A stretch of DNA of 25,856 nucleotides from JOPF133 sp052144935 (lineage in GTDB: Bacteria; Acidobacteriota; Terriglobia; Bryobacterales; Bryobacteraceae). The notes beneath the pieces are model-generated. The model worked only from the letters and a program-made list of their open reading frames with translations. It was not told the DNA's origin and did not search any database. This document shows, piece after piece, positions 7,326-15,000 of this stretch. Location of the stretch: positions 1-25,856 of the forward strand of contig JBKQPR010000020.1 of NCBI GenBank assembly GCA_052144935.1. Reading direction: 5' to 3'. The translations under genes were made by a program, and so were the position numbers. The first letter of the stretch is position 1, and each line of letters starts with the position of its first letter.

Positions 7326-7720
7326 CGCCCGTTGTGGTTGACACGAACGTCGTCTCGTTTCTTTTCAAGAACGACAGTCGAGCGCAGCTTTACCTGCCGC
7401 TGCTCAAGAGCCGGAAACTGCTGGTGTCCTTCATGACGGAGGCCGAACTGGAGCAGTGGATCCTATTGGCCAAGTGGGGCGCTGGCCGGGTCCAGCGATT
7501 CCACGAGTTCATGACGGGGGTTGCGTCCGTGCCTTCCTCCCGCGACTTGATCCTGAGGTGGGCCGAGGTGATGGTCGCAGCGAGAACGAATGGCCGCCGC
7601 ATTGAGACTGCCGATGCATGGATTGCCGCAACCGCACTGCTGTACGGCGCTGCCCTCGTCACACACAATCCGACGGATTACATGGGAGTGCCCAACCTAA
7701 GGGTGCTCAGTTGTGCTTGA
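7322..7720 (+). CDS. PIN-domain ribonuclease toxin (VapC-like)
   Basis: A 132-residue PIN-domain protein with the expected acidic residues: PVVVDTNVVSFLF (first Asp), TEAELEQW (Glu), TADAWIAATAL (Asp) and THNPTDYMGV (last Asp). Such proteins usually cleave tRNA or other RNA in a metal-dependent way and are held in check by the co-transcribed antitoxin. The start is best placed at GTG 7322, which overlaps the antitoxin stop as GTGA and leaves only four residues before the PVVVDTN strand. An earlier ATG at 7289 would lie inside the antitoxin gene and add 11 residues. Length matches VapC-like toxins. The pair sits in a rearranged patch between two copies of a REP-containing element. Confidence 0.85.
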   Translation: MTPVVVDTNVVSFLFKNDSRAQLYLPLLKSRKLLVSFMTEAELEQWILLAKWGAGRVQRFHEFMTGVASVPSSRDLILRWAEVMVAARTNGRRIETADAWIAATALLYGAALVTHNPTDYMGVPNLRVLSCA

Positions 7721-7894
7721 GCCTTGATTTGATGGATCGCTGCGCCGCTCATCACCGGACCCACCAATCGCGCTCAACCTTCTTCGACGGCACGATCGCG
7801 CCCGCCGCGCCGCCGCGGGTTCGCCTCTTCCAACAACTCCTCGGGCCCTCGGAATGAGCCGGGCTGTCCGCCGATATGGGAGCAAAGAACGCAT

Positions 7895-8053
7895 TCGCCG
7901 TGAATCCCGACGAGACCGCCGCCGATGTCGAGCAGCGCTACATCGACCTGGTGAAGGCGGTCAAGGCCGAAGTCCGCATCCCGGTGGCCGTCAAGCTGGG
8001 GCCGTACTTCAGCTCCGTGGCCCACATGGCCCGCAAGCTGGACGCTGCCGGCG
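7895..8053 (+). pseudogene. Copied internal fragment of dihydroorotate dehydrogenase-like gene
   Basis: These 159 bases match 5427-5585 with eight mismatches by eye (about 95%) and the reading frame is kept (AVNPDETAADVEQRYIDLVK). Several differences change the protein, for example ELRYVDL to EQRYIDL and SMANMARK to SVAHMARK, so the source may be a diverged paralogue rather than the neighbour itself. The match stops abruptly at 8053, where the REP-containing element starts. The preceding 7721-7894 holds no recognisable gene. Confidence 0.85.
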
Positions 8054-8147
8054 GCTCGACGCCCCACAAGCTGCCCAGAGCGCCCGCTCTAACGTGCGCC
8101 TCCGCACGGCGCCGACTCCGGCCCGCGAAGGTTAGGGAGCGGTTCTT
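8054..8147 (+). repeat. REP-containing element, copy 2
   Basis: 8056-8126 repeats 6441-6511. The REP-like palindrome (about 8084-8147) is complete here but diverged. Its core CTCCGCACGGCGCCGACTC matches the reverse complement of the core at 14740-14758. Its right arm (8120-8146) agrees with 14759-14785 at 22 of 27 positions. It lies just beyond the 3' end of the minus-strand protease gene and could act on transcripts from both sides. Confidence 0.75.
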
Positions 8148-8163
8148 GCAACGGCTGCTGGTC

Positions 8164-8940
8164 CTACCTTACCAGCCCGGCCCAACCCTCGCGGTTGGAA
8201 ACGTAAACCGCCCGAAACGCATTCGCCGGAAGCAGGCCCCCGTGCGACTGCGGGGCATTCACCCGTGCGGCGGTCATGCGCCGTTCCCGGCCATCGCCCA
8301 AGGCGACCCACGCCGAGCCCAACCCAGCGTCCGTAGACCCTCCGATGGCCAACAATCGAACCCCCGGGGAAACCAGGGGCTTGTTCTCAAACAGCACCAG
8401 GACGTCCGCGCCGGAATCCACCACCAGATCCCGCGCCACGCCATCCACCACGGCCGCCACCGCGGGACGGCCGTCCTGGAAGCGCAGATCCATTCTCATC
8501 GCGCCCTCGGGCGGCGCCCCCTCCAGCACCAGCCGCCGGTTGCGGTAGTCCAGCAGGTAATCGTGGCGGGAGAGCCAGCTTTGGCCGAGCACACCATCCA
8601 CCCCATCCAGGGCCACCTCGGCGATCATGGCCTCGATCTTCCGGTCGGTCACCGGCCCCACCGTCACCCGGTCGATCACCGCCGCCGGTACGCGGCGGAC
8701 GCCGGCTGAAGTAACCTGTTCGACGGCATAGGCCGCGCGGGCGCCGAGCCTCTTGGCGACTTGGGGCCGGATCAGGCTGGAAGCGTTGCCCGTGTCGACC
8801 ATCATCCGAAACGGGCCTTGCCCGTCCAAGTAGACAGCCTCTAAGATGACTGTATGGGCGACGCGATGAACGGGAAGGCTGACTTCGGCGCCCCAAGTCT
8901 CTGCCGCGGCAATCAGGAGCAGGCAGTAAGAAAGTCTCAT
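8164..8940 (-). CDS. Exported retropepsin-like aspartic protease
   Basis: A 258-residue protein with an N-terminal signal-like segment (MRLSYCLLLIAAAETWGAEV). It has two aspartic-protease-like lobes. The first has MVDTGNASSLI (Asp49) and the hydrophobic VDGVLGQSWL. The second has VVDSGADVLVL (Asp175). This two-lobe layout fits the retropepsin-like aspartyl protease family common in secreted bacterial proteins. Its substrate is unknown and it probably acts in the periplasm. No Shine-Dalgarno precedes the ATG. TAGCCT ends six bases before it, fitting leaderless initiation. It is divergent from the winged-helix/TolB gene at 9028 with under 100 bp between, so regulation could be shared. Confidence 0.8.
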   Translation of the reverse strand: MRLSYCLLLIAAAETWGAEVSLPVHRVAHTVILEAVYLDGQGPFRMMVDTGNASSLIRPQVAKRLGARAAYAVEQVTSAGVRRVPAAVIDRVTVGPVTDRKIEAMIAEVALDGVDGVLGQSWLSRHDYLLDYRNRRLVLEGAPPEGAMRMDLRFQDGRPAVAAVVDGVARDLVVDSGADVLVLFENKPLVSPGVRLLAIGGSTDAGLGSAWVALGDGRERRMTAARVNAPQSHGGLLPANAFRAVYVSNREGWAGLVR

Positions 8941-9027
8941 GCGGCGAGGCTACGGGGAGCCGGCGGTGATGGTCGTGAGGCTGGGTTGATTTCTTCGTTA
9001 GGCTTCTCCCAGACCGCATGATGGGTC

Positions 9028-11112
9028 GTGATGGAGCCGCAAGTTGAGGATTATCAATTCGATGGCGTGGACGTGCGGCTTCGTACCAGGGAAGTCCTTT
9101 GCCAGGGTAAGCCCCTCTCGATCGAGCCCAAATCTTTCCGCGTCCTGGTATACCTGATCCAAAACCGGGACCGCGCGATCGGCAAAGACGAGCTGATCGA
9201 GAAGGTCTGGGACGGCGTGGCGGTCACCGACAACTCGCTCGCGCGCGCCATCGCTCAACTCCGCAAGGAACTCGGCGACGACGCCCGCCAGCCGCGCTAC
9301 ATCCAAACGCTGCCCACTCTCGGCTACCGTTTCATCGCCGAGATTGCCTCGCCGGCGGCTCCGCCACCACCCGAGCCACCCGCGCGCCGCCGTTCGATGC
9401 TGCTGCCCGCGGCCGTTGTCTTCATCGCCATCGGCGCAGCCGCGGCGGCCTGGCTGTATGCGATTCGCCGGCCCGTGATTGCGCCGGCCCAGTCCCATCC
9501 TGTCCAGATCACTTCCTCGCCAGGCCTCGACCTCAACGGATCGTTCAGCCCCGACGGCAGCTCGCTGGCCTACAGCTCCAACCGCTCCGGCCATTTCGAG
9601 ATTTATCTGCGCCCGCTGGATGCGCGCGGTCGGGAGCTGCAGATCACCGCCGACGGCAAGGAGAATCTCGATGCAGCCTGGTCGCCGGACGGCAGTGCCA
9701 TCGCGTTCTATTCGGTGCGGCGGCACGGGATCTGCATCGTCCCGGCGTTGGGCGGCGCCGCCCGCCAGATCACCACGTTTGGCTCCCAGCCCGCCTGGTC
9801 GCCCGACGGCCATTGGATCGCGTTTGACTCCAGCGGCCCCCGTACCCTATCCCCTACGGAGGTCCACACCGGGGATTACCAATCCACCATTTGGATCGTA
9901 GCGCCCGACGGGAGCGGGCTGCGCCAGGTGACCCAGCCGCAGTCCCCTGCTCCGTACGGCGCCGGCGAGGTCGTGCTCTACAACCACGCCGCTCCTTCCT
10001 GGTGGCCGGACGGAAAGCGCATCCTTTTCAGCGCCGGCGGCCGGTTGGCAGTCGTTACCCCGGGGTCCGGCAAGAGCGAGATTCTTACGCCCCAGGCGGC
10101 GCACCGGAACGCAGTGCCGGCTCCCGACGGACAGAGCATCTATTACGCGGATGGCAACCGGATTTTCCGGCTGCCGCTCTCGGGCGACCGGCGGCCGGTC
10201 CTGGCTTTCACGGCCGAGACCACTTATCCTGTTCTGCTATCGCTGTCCCGCGCGGGCAATCGGCTGGCTTTCACCCAGATGGCCGTGCGCAGCGAACTCT
10301 GGCAGACCCAGCCCAGCGCGGAGCCGCGGCCGATTTTCCAGGACGTGGGTGTTCGCGCCATGAATCCCAATTTCTCTCCGGACGGCCAGAAGATCGCGTT
10401 TGTTACCGGCCGATTCGGATCGGGATTGGAGCTCTGGACGGCTAACGCGGATGGCTCCGGCGCCACCGCGCTGGACTCGCTCGTTGGTGGTGGAGCATGG
10501 CCCTCCTGGAGCGCGGCTGGCTCGGCGATTCTTTACTTCGACAACAACGCCACGGAGATGCTCCGCATCAGCCCCGGCGGCATGCGCGAGGTGCTGTTGA
10601 AGGGCGGCGTGCGCTTCGGGTCTGGCCAGGTCACACCCGATGAGCGATCCGTCATTTATCAAACCGGCCGGCCGCTGAATCTTTGGAAACTGACGTTGGG
10701 AGCCGGCAAGCCCACGCAACTGACCTTCGACCCGGAGCACGCCGGCTTCGCCTCCATTTCACCGGATGGTAAGTGGGTCGTGTATGAGCCGCGACGTGAC
10801 GGATGGAGCTACGTCGCGGTGATGGATATTGACGGCCGCGGCCAGCGGCAACTGACGTCCGGAGGCAGTTTCGACTTTGCGCGCTCCTTTTCTTCCGACG
10901 ATCGCCACATCGCCAGCGCCACGTTCCAGGATGGCGCATGGAATATCACCACCATCGACCGCCTCACCGGTGAGCGCAAGGTGCTGACCCACTATACCGA
11001 ATTCGGACCCTACGTCCGCTATCCCGCCTGGCGGCCGAACACCGAACAAATCGTCTACGAGCGTACCTCCATGACCGGCAACGTGTACGCCCTGGAGATC
11101 CCCGCGAAATAG
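9028..11112 (+). CDS. CadC-like winged-helix regulator with TolB propeller
   Basis: The 694-residue protein has three parts. Residues 5-105 form an OmpR/PhoB-type winged helix (EPKSFRVLVYLIQNR, DNSLARAIAQLRKELGDD, YIQTLPTLGYRF). Residues about 124-145 are a transmembrane segment after an Arg-rich stretch (ARRRSMLLPAAVVF). From about 160 to the end there are repeated TolB/PD40-type blades (SPDGSSLAYSSNRSG, SPDGSAIAFYS, SPDGQKIAFVTG, SPDGKWVVYEPR). Such one-component proteins bind DNA from the membrane and sense through the outer domain. There is no receiver domain and so no phosphorylation input. The start is GTG 9028 or the adjoining ATG 9031, and neither has a good ribosome binding site. Targets are unknown, and the divergent protease gene is a natural candidate. 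Confidence 0.88.
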   Translation: MMEPQVEDYQFDGVDVRLRTREVLCQGKPLSIEPKSFRVLVYLIQNRDRAIGKDELIEKVWDGVAVTDNSLARAIAQLRKELGDDARQPRYIQTLPTLGYRFIAEIASPAAPPPPEPPARRRSMLLPAAVVFIAIGAAAAAWLYAIRRPVIAPAQSHPVQITSSPGLDLNGSFSPDGSSLAYSSNRSGHFEIYLRPLDARGRELQITADGKENLDAAWSPDGSAIAFYSVRRHGICIVPALGGAARQITTFGSQPAWSPDGHWIAFDSSGPRTLSPTEVHTGDYQSTIWIVAPDGSGLRQVTQPQSPAPYGAGEVVLYNHAAPSWWPDGKRILFSAGGRLAVVTPGSGKSEILTPQAAHRNAVPAPDGQSIYYADGNRIFRLPLSGDRRPVLAFTAETTYPVLLSLSRAGNRLAFTQMAVRSELWQTQPSAEPRPIFQDVGVRAMNPNFSPDGQKIAFVTGRFGSGLELWTANADGSGATALDSLVGGGAWPSWSAAGSAILYFDNNATEMLRISPGGMREVLLKGGVRFGSGQVTPDERSVIYQTGRPLNLWKLTLGAGKPTQLTFDPEHAGFASISPDGKWVVYEPRRDGWSYVAVMDIDGRGQRQLTSGGSFDFARSFSSDDRHIASATFQDGAWNITTIDRLTGERKVLTHYTEFGPYVRYPAWRPNTEQIVYERTSMTGNVYALEIPAK

Positions 11113-11152
11113 AGTCCCCCCCCGGCCGCAAACTGCGCAACCAGCCGCCCAA

Positions 11153-11166
11153 GGCGCCGCGGCGCC
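11153..11166. repeat. 14-bp perfect palindrome GGCGCCGCGGCGCC
   Basis: A perfect inverted repeat lies between the regulator gene and the transporter pair. It could be a protein-binding site or part of a weak terminator, but no U-run follows. In such GC-rich DNA it may be chance. Confidence 0.35.
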
Positions 11167-11212
11167 GCGGGCAGCTAAAGCATGCCCCACCGGGCAGTGC
11201 ATAATGGGCTCG

Positions 11213-11629
11213 ATGCGAGCTCGCACTTATCTGCTCCTGCTGCTGTTTCTGGCCCTGCGTGCCTTCGGCAATCTGTCATTGGCCTGGGGCACCCGCCGCC
11301 TCCCGCAAGCGCTTTCCATCCATCCGCTGTCCTACCTCGCATCCATGCTCGATCCGTTCGTGGCCGCGGGGATCGCCATGCTGATCCTGGCGCTGCTGGC
11401 GCGCCTGGCTCTGTTGAGCCTCGCCGACCTCAGCTTTGTCCTCCCCATGACCGCGGTCGGATACGTGTTCGCCGCGGTGCTGGGCCGGTTCTTTCTGCAC
11501 GAGGAGGTGACGCCGCTGCGCTGGCTGGCCATCTTCCTGATTTTCGCCGGCGCCGCTCTGGTCGGCTCCACGTCCCAGAGCACCACGAGTGCCCAGAGCG
11601 CCACGAAAGATACGGGCCGCCCGCAATGA
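11213..11629 (+). CDS. Half-size DMT/EamA-type transporter subunit 1
   Basis: A protein of 138 residues with four predicted hydrophobic helices (YLLLLLFLALRAFGNL; LDPFVAAGIAMLILALLARLAL; LSFVLPMTAVGYVFAAVLG; LRWLAIFLIFAGAALVG), then a short polar Ser/Thr/Gln tail. Size and the final-helix pattern fit small drug/metabolite transporter family proteins such as ArnE/EmrE-like subunits, which work as dimers. ATG 11213 is chosen because CATAAT ends seven bases before it and no Shine-Dalgarno is present. ATG 11204 is also possible. The stop overlaps the next start as ATGA, so the two chains are probably made together as a heterodimer. Substrate unknown. Confidence 0.75.
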   Translation: MRARTYLLLLLFLALRAFGNLSLAWGTRRLPQALSIHPLSYLASMLDPFVAAGIAMLILALLARLALLSLADLSFVLPMTAVGYVFAAVLGRFFLHEEVTPLRWLAIFLIFAGAALVGSTSQSTTSAQSATKDTGRPQ

Positions 11630-11985
11630 TCTGGCTGCTGCTCTCGATCACCATCGTCGCCACGGTGATCAGCGACCTTCTGCAGAGTTACGAAATGAAA
11701 CGCGCCGGCGAACAGACGGTGGACGCGCGCGGCCTCGGGCGTCTGCTCGGCGAGATCGTCCGGCGGCGCTATCTGATTCTTTCCATCGTGTGCCTGGCCT
11801 TCTCATTTTTTGCCTTCATGGCCCTGGTGCAAACCGCGCCTCTCAGCTTTGCCGTGCCGGCCTCGGCGGGCAGTTTCATCCTGGAAACCATACTGGCCAA
11901 ATTCCTGCTCCACGAAAAAGTGGGCCCGCGCCGCGCGGCCGGAGCGCTGCTGGTAGCGGCCGGCATCGTCCTGCTGGCGCAATAA
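11626..11985 (+). CDS. Half-size DMT/EamA-type transporter subunit 2
   Basis: A protein of 119 residues with four hydrophobic segments (MIWLLLSITIVATVISDLL; YLILSIVCLAFSFFAFMALV; LSFAVPASAGSFILETILA; AAGALLVAAGIVLLAQ). The segment FILETILAKFLLHEKVGPRR matches the FLHEEV region of subunit 1 and is typical of EamA/SMR proteins. The ATG overlaps the stop of subunit 1 by four bases (ATGA), a sign of coupled translation and matched amounts. The helix order and lengths fit a paired small multidrug resistance-type transporter. Whether it moves lipids, cations or drugs cannot be told. Confidence 0.75.
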   Translation: MIWLLLSITIVATVISDLLQSYEMKRAGEQTVDARGLGRLLGEIVRRRYLILSIVCLAFSFFAFMALVQTAPLSFAVPASAGSFILETILAKFLLHEKVGPRRAAGALLVAAGIVLLAQ

Positions 11986-12004
11986 GGAGCCGCGCAGCGA
12001 TCCG

Positions 12005-13021
12005 CTAACCGGCCGTGATTTCGCCGTGGAGATCCCACAAATCTTCCCAGCCCCTGGCGGTTTCCCAAAGGAAGACCTGCCCTTTGATGAGCCGGCATCG
12101 GCGGTCAATCGCCGCGATGGCGCGCATATCTGCCTCGCTAAGCGGCGGGCCGGCCGCCCCGCGCAGGTTGGCCAGGTAGTTACGGGGATTGGTGGAAAAA
12201 GGAATCACCGATTGGCCTCGCTGGATTCCCCACTTGATGCACACCACTGCCGGATGAATGCCCATCCGGTTGGCGATCGCCACGACCACAGGGTCTTCGG
12301 TGGGCGCGGTATCTTCCGGCGTGCGGTCGCGCTCGGGCCGGCCCGGCGATCCGATGGGCGAGTAGCCAACGGGATGAATTCCATGGTCCACCACGAAGCG
12401 GAAAAGCTCGGGCTGCTGAAAATGCGGGTGCGATTCCATCTGGTTGACCGCCGGCCGGATGCGGGCATCGGCCAGCAGCAGCTCGAGCTTCGGGATGGTC
12501 ATATTCGACGTGCCGATGTGACGCACCAGGCCCAGATCCACAAGGCGCTCCATCTCGCGCCAAGTGGCCATGTAGTTGGCGTGACTATAGGGCTTGGATT
12601 CGGCGCTGCGCGTGGCGACGTCGCATCCCGGGGGGTGGTGATTGGGAAACGGCCAGTGCACCAGGTAAAGGTCGAGATAGTCGAGTTGTAAGTCGGCCAG
12701 TGTTTTCCGGCAGGCCGGGATGACCGCTTCGGGGCTGTGGCTGTCATTCCACAGCTTGGAGGTAATCCAAAGTTCCTCGCGCCGCACGCCGCCCGAGAGG
12801 ATCTCGCGCAGGGCGAATCCGATGCGGTCCTCATTGCGGTACACGGCGGCGCAATCGAAATGGCGGTAGCCCACCTGCGCCGCGCCGCGCACGGCGCCAG
12901 CGACTTCCTCCGCCCCCGCGTGGTCGGAGCCAAAAGTGCCCAGGCCGATGGCGGGCATGCGGGCGCCAGTCGAGAGGGAATGTTGGGGAATCAAAGCCGG
13001 GTCGACGGCGTTGGGAACCAT
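12005..13021 (-). CDS. Aldo/keto reductase
   Basis: A 338-residue NADPH-dependent oxidoreductase of the AKR superfamily. The catalytic tetrad is visible: Asp56 and Tyr61 in FDCAAVYRNE, Lys89 in ITSKLWN and His122 in LYLVHWPFP. The barrel signatures LGLVRHIGTSNM and NQMESHPHFQQPEL and the cofactor loop VIPFSTNPRNYLANL are present. It reduces carbonyls such as sugars or aldehydes, and the exact substrate is unknown. The ATG has no Shine-Dalgarno. TATACT lies nine bases before it (rc of 13031-13036), consistent with a leaderless transcript. It converges with the transporter pair, with 19 bp between stop codons. Confidence 0.92.
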   Translation of the reverse strand: MVPNAVDPALIPQHSLSTGARMPAIGLGTFGSDHAGAEEVAGAVRGAAQVGYRHFDCAAVYRNEDRIGFALREILSGGVRREELWITSKLWNDSHSPEAVIPACRKTLADLQLDYLDLYLVHWPFPNHHPPGCDVATRSAESKPYSHANYMATWREMERLVDLGLVRHIGTSNMTIPKLELLLADARIRPAVNQMESHPHFQQPELFRFVVDHGIHPVGYSPIGSPGRPERDRTPEDTAPTEDPVVVAIANRMGIHPAVVCIKWGIQRGQSVIPFSTNPRNYLANLRGAAGPPLSEADMRAIAAIDRRCRLIKGQVFLWETARGWEDLWDLHGEITAG

Positions 13022-13117
13022 GTCAACGCCAGTATAGCTCGCACTGTGCGGGCGGGCCGAGCGAGTGGGGGCAATCGCCGGCTCGGGGCGGAGTTGCGAT
13101 TCACCTTTCCTGCGCGC

Positions 13118-13225
13118 TCACAGATCCCTCGGTCGCCTTGACAAGGGACCCAACGTGGCCGCAGCCGCGGCACCTCTCAGCAGCGCCCGGCGTGTCAGCC
13201 TTGCCTTCTGCCGCTTGCTGATCAT
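13118..13225 (-). pseudogene. Orphan twin-arginine signal peptide
   Basis: ATG 13225 is preceded by a good Shine-Dalgarno (GAGGAG, three bases before the start). The product is only 35 residues. It begins MISKRQKARLTRRALLRG and continues AAAAATLGPLSRRPRDL before the stop. The RRALLRG plus hydrophobic Ala-rich core is a typical Tat signal peptide, as in proteins headed by a TAT signal domain. No mature enzyme follows in any frame, so the body of the gene seems to have been deleted. It lies 110 bp downstream of the FG-GAP gene on the same strand. Confidence 0.5.
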
Positions 13226-13335
13226 AGTCTCCTCGCTGTCATGCGGTCTTCCTTCCGGGCTGAATTCAAGCCCCGATATCACCAGCGGTCTCTCTCCCGT
13301 TTTCCACGACAGGAATTTGGGTCCTCCCAGGCTCT

Positions 13336-14457
13336 TCAGCGCGGGCTGTAGAGTTTCACATTCGCGGTGGACGCACCCACGCACGCGATCGCGGGGCGGC
13401 CATCGCCATGGAAATCCGCGATCTTGCAGTCCGCCGCTGCGATGCCGCCGGGGTCCAGAACGTGGCGGGTCCATCGCGCGCCGGTCTGGTCGTCGGCGGT
13501 GAAGATGTAAAGCTGAAATCCCTGGCCGCGGAACCCGGCGACGATCTCATCGCGGCCGTCTCCGTTCAGATCGCCGACCGCCAGCGCGTGGCCGTTGACC
13601 ATCCCGTCCTCAAGCACATGGCGCTTCCACGCCGGCCCGTCTTGGGTGTAAACCACCACCTGGTTGCCATGCCAGGGCTCGATAGCGGCGATGAACCGGC
13701 GCTTGCCCAGATGGCCGATCTTGAGCTCGCTCGACCCGCATTGCGGGCACGGCCGTGGGTCCCCTTTGCCGATCGTCACCGGTCCCTTGGGCAGGAACAC
13801 GCGGAGGCCGAGAAAGTCGGCTGTCATGAGCTGCTCGCCGCGCCCCTGCCAGCGGACCGGCGTGATGCTGTGGAGAATGCCGCGAGGTTGGTCGGTGAAC
13901 AGCTCGCGTTTCCACTGGCCGGGACGGTAAAGGTAGACTGGCACGTTGTCCGCGTACTCCGGCGGAACCGCCTTGAGGCCGATCATGGGCGCCACCAGCA
14001 GCACCTTTTTGCCGGCGCCGGCGAGATCGATCCAGCGCAGACGGTGGACGCTGGGGACGCGGTCGATCTCCCGCGCCGTCCAGGGCTGCCGCGGGTCGGG
14101 ACCGCTCTTGAGGATGAGCACATTGCCGATGCTGTTCGCCGGCACGGTCTCGAAGTGGTGCCCCATGGCGATTTCCGGAATGCCACAGCCGTCGTAATCG
14201 TAGACGTCCAGATTGATGGTGCGCGGCACGTCCCGGATGATGACGTGGCGCTCCCACGTGGGGTTCTCGAACCAGGCCAGTTCGGTGCCGCGCTCGTCCA
14301 CCACGATGAGGTCTGGCCGGCCGTCGCGGTTCAGGTCGGCGACGACGAGCTGATAGCCCTGCTTCAGGGAGTTTGTAATCGTGGTCTCCCTGAATTGCGG
14401 CAGTTCGGCGCCTGGCAGCGCCACAACCAACAGAAAGAGGAGGAGAAGCAGCCACAT
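13336..14457 (-). CDS. Exported FG-GAP/VCBS-repeat propeller protein
   Basis: From ATG 14457 the protein has 373 residues, starting with a signal peptide (MWLLLLLFLLVVALPGAEL). It contains FG-GAP-like calcium-loop repeats: VVADLNRDGRPDLIVVD, YDYDGCGIPEIAMG, VGDLNGDGRDEIVAG and IADFHGDGRPAIACVG. These suggest a beta-propeller outside the cytoplasm. A CPQCG pair in the middle might bind metal or form a disulfide. Function unknown. The ATG at 14457 is preferred because TAAAGT ends seven bases upstream. An ATG at 14502 would add 15 residues with a charged start, and longer frames reach 14664. No Shine-Dalgarno is seen at any of these. Confidence 0.8.
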   Translation of the reverse strand: MWLLLLLFLLVVALPGAELPQFRETTITNSLKQGYQLVVADLNRDGRPDLIVVDERGTELAWFENPTWERHVIIRDVPRTINLDVYDYDGCGIPEIAMGHHFETVPANSIGNVLILKSGPDPRQPWTAREIDRVPSVHRLRWIDLAGAGKKVLLVAPMIGLKAVPPEYADNVPVYLYRPGQWKRELFTDQPRGILHSITPVRWQGRGEQLMTADFLGLRVFLPKGPVTIGKGDPRPCPQCGSSELKIGHLGKRRFIAAIEPWHGNQVVVYTQDGPAWKRHVLEDGMVNGHALAVGDLNGDGRDEIVAGFRGQGFQLYIFTADDQTGARWTRHVLDPGGIAAADCKIADFHGDGRPAIACVGASTANVKLYSPR

Positions 14458-14718
14458 CAGACCAACTTTATCAGGAATGAGGTCACGGAGGAACTCGAGC
14501 ATGCCGCCCCGGCTATCGCCGGCGTTCCCGCGCCGGCCGGAATGAAAAGCCGCCATCGGCAACGGAATAGGGCCAGCCGCCAAGGCGTGAGGCGACACAC
14601 GGCCGTAGTCCGGCCTGCGGCGGCGCCATGCCGCAAGCTGGTGCGCAAAAGGCGCCGTCGCCACGATCGGAAGATCGGGTATCCGCTCTTAAACAGAACG
14701 TCATTAATAATTGCGCGA

Positions 14719-14781
14719 CCGCTCTCTTAGGTTCGCGGCTCTGAGTCGGCGCCGTGCGGAGCCGCGAACGTAAGAGAGCGG
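14719..14781. repeat. Complete REP-like palindrome
   Basis: Two 23-bp arms, 14719-14741 and 14759-14781, are inverted repeats with one mismatch. The right arm contains GAGCCGCGAACG and GAGAGCGG. They enclose a 17-base core TGAGTCGGCGCCGTGCG that itself contains the palindrome GGCGCC. The structure could form a very stable hairpin in RNA. It lies between the upstream end of the FG-GAP gene and the 3' end of the rRNA methyltransferase gene. An AT-rich stretch with the palindrome TTATAAATTTATAA follows at 14811-14824. Nothing else is recognised in 14782-15000. Confidence 0.85.
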
Positions 14782-15000
14782 TTCTAGCGCGGACAATAAC
14801 GTCGCCGTGTTTATAAATTTATAAAGCACGTGCCGCAGATGCCGCGCGAGCACCGGCGTCTCCAGTGTTCTCGCTTCCGGCTAGGCTCACCGTCATCAAG
14901 GGCCGGCCACCGGGGAAAGCCGAGACCGGAAGCCGGAGCGGTTACTCGCGATAGACGCCACGGCGATAGTCTCCGCGAGCCGGCGCGGTGGGCGCACTGG

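Noticed and set aside
10787..10803. GAGCCGCGACGTGACGG in the TolB-propeller gene as another REP-like copy
   Set aside because: Only a short match. It encodes the ordinary blade sequence YEPRRDG and lacks the rest of the arm.
13408..14730. Plus-strand 440-codon frame opposite the FG-GAP gene
   Set aside because: The minus strand carries a signal peptide and repeated DLNxDGxxD loops. The plus-strand frame has no domain.
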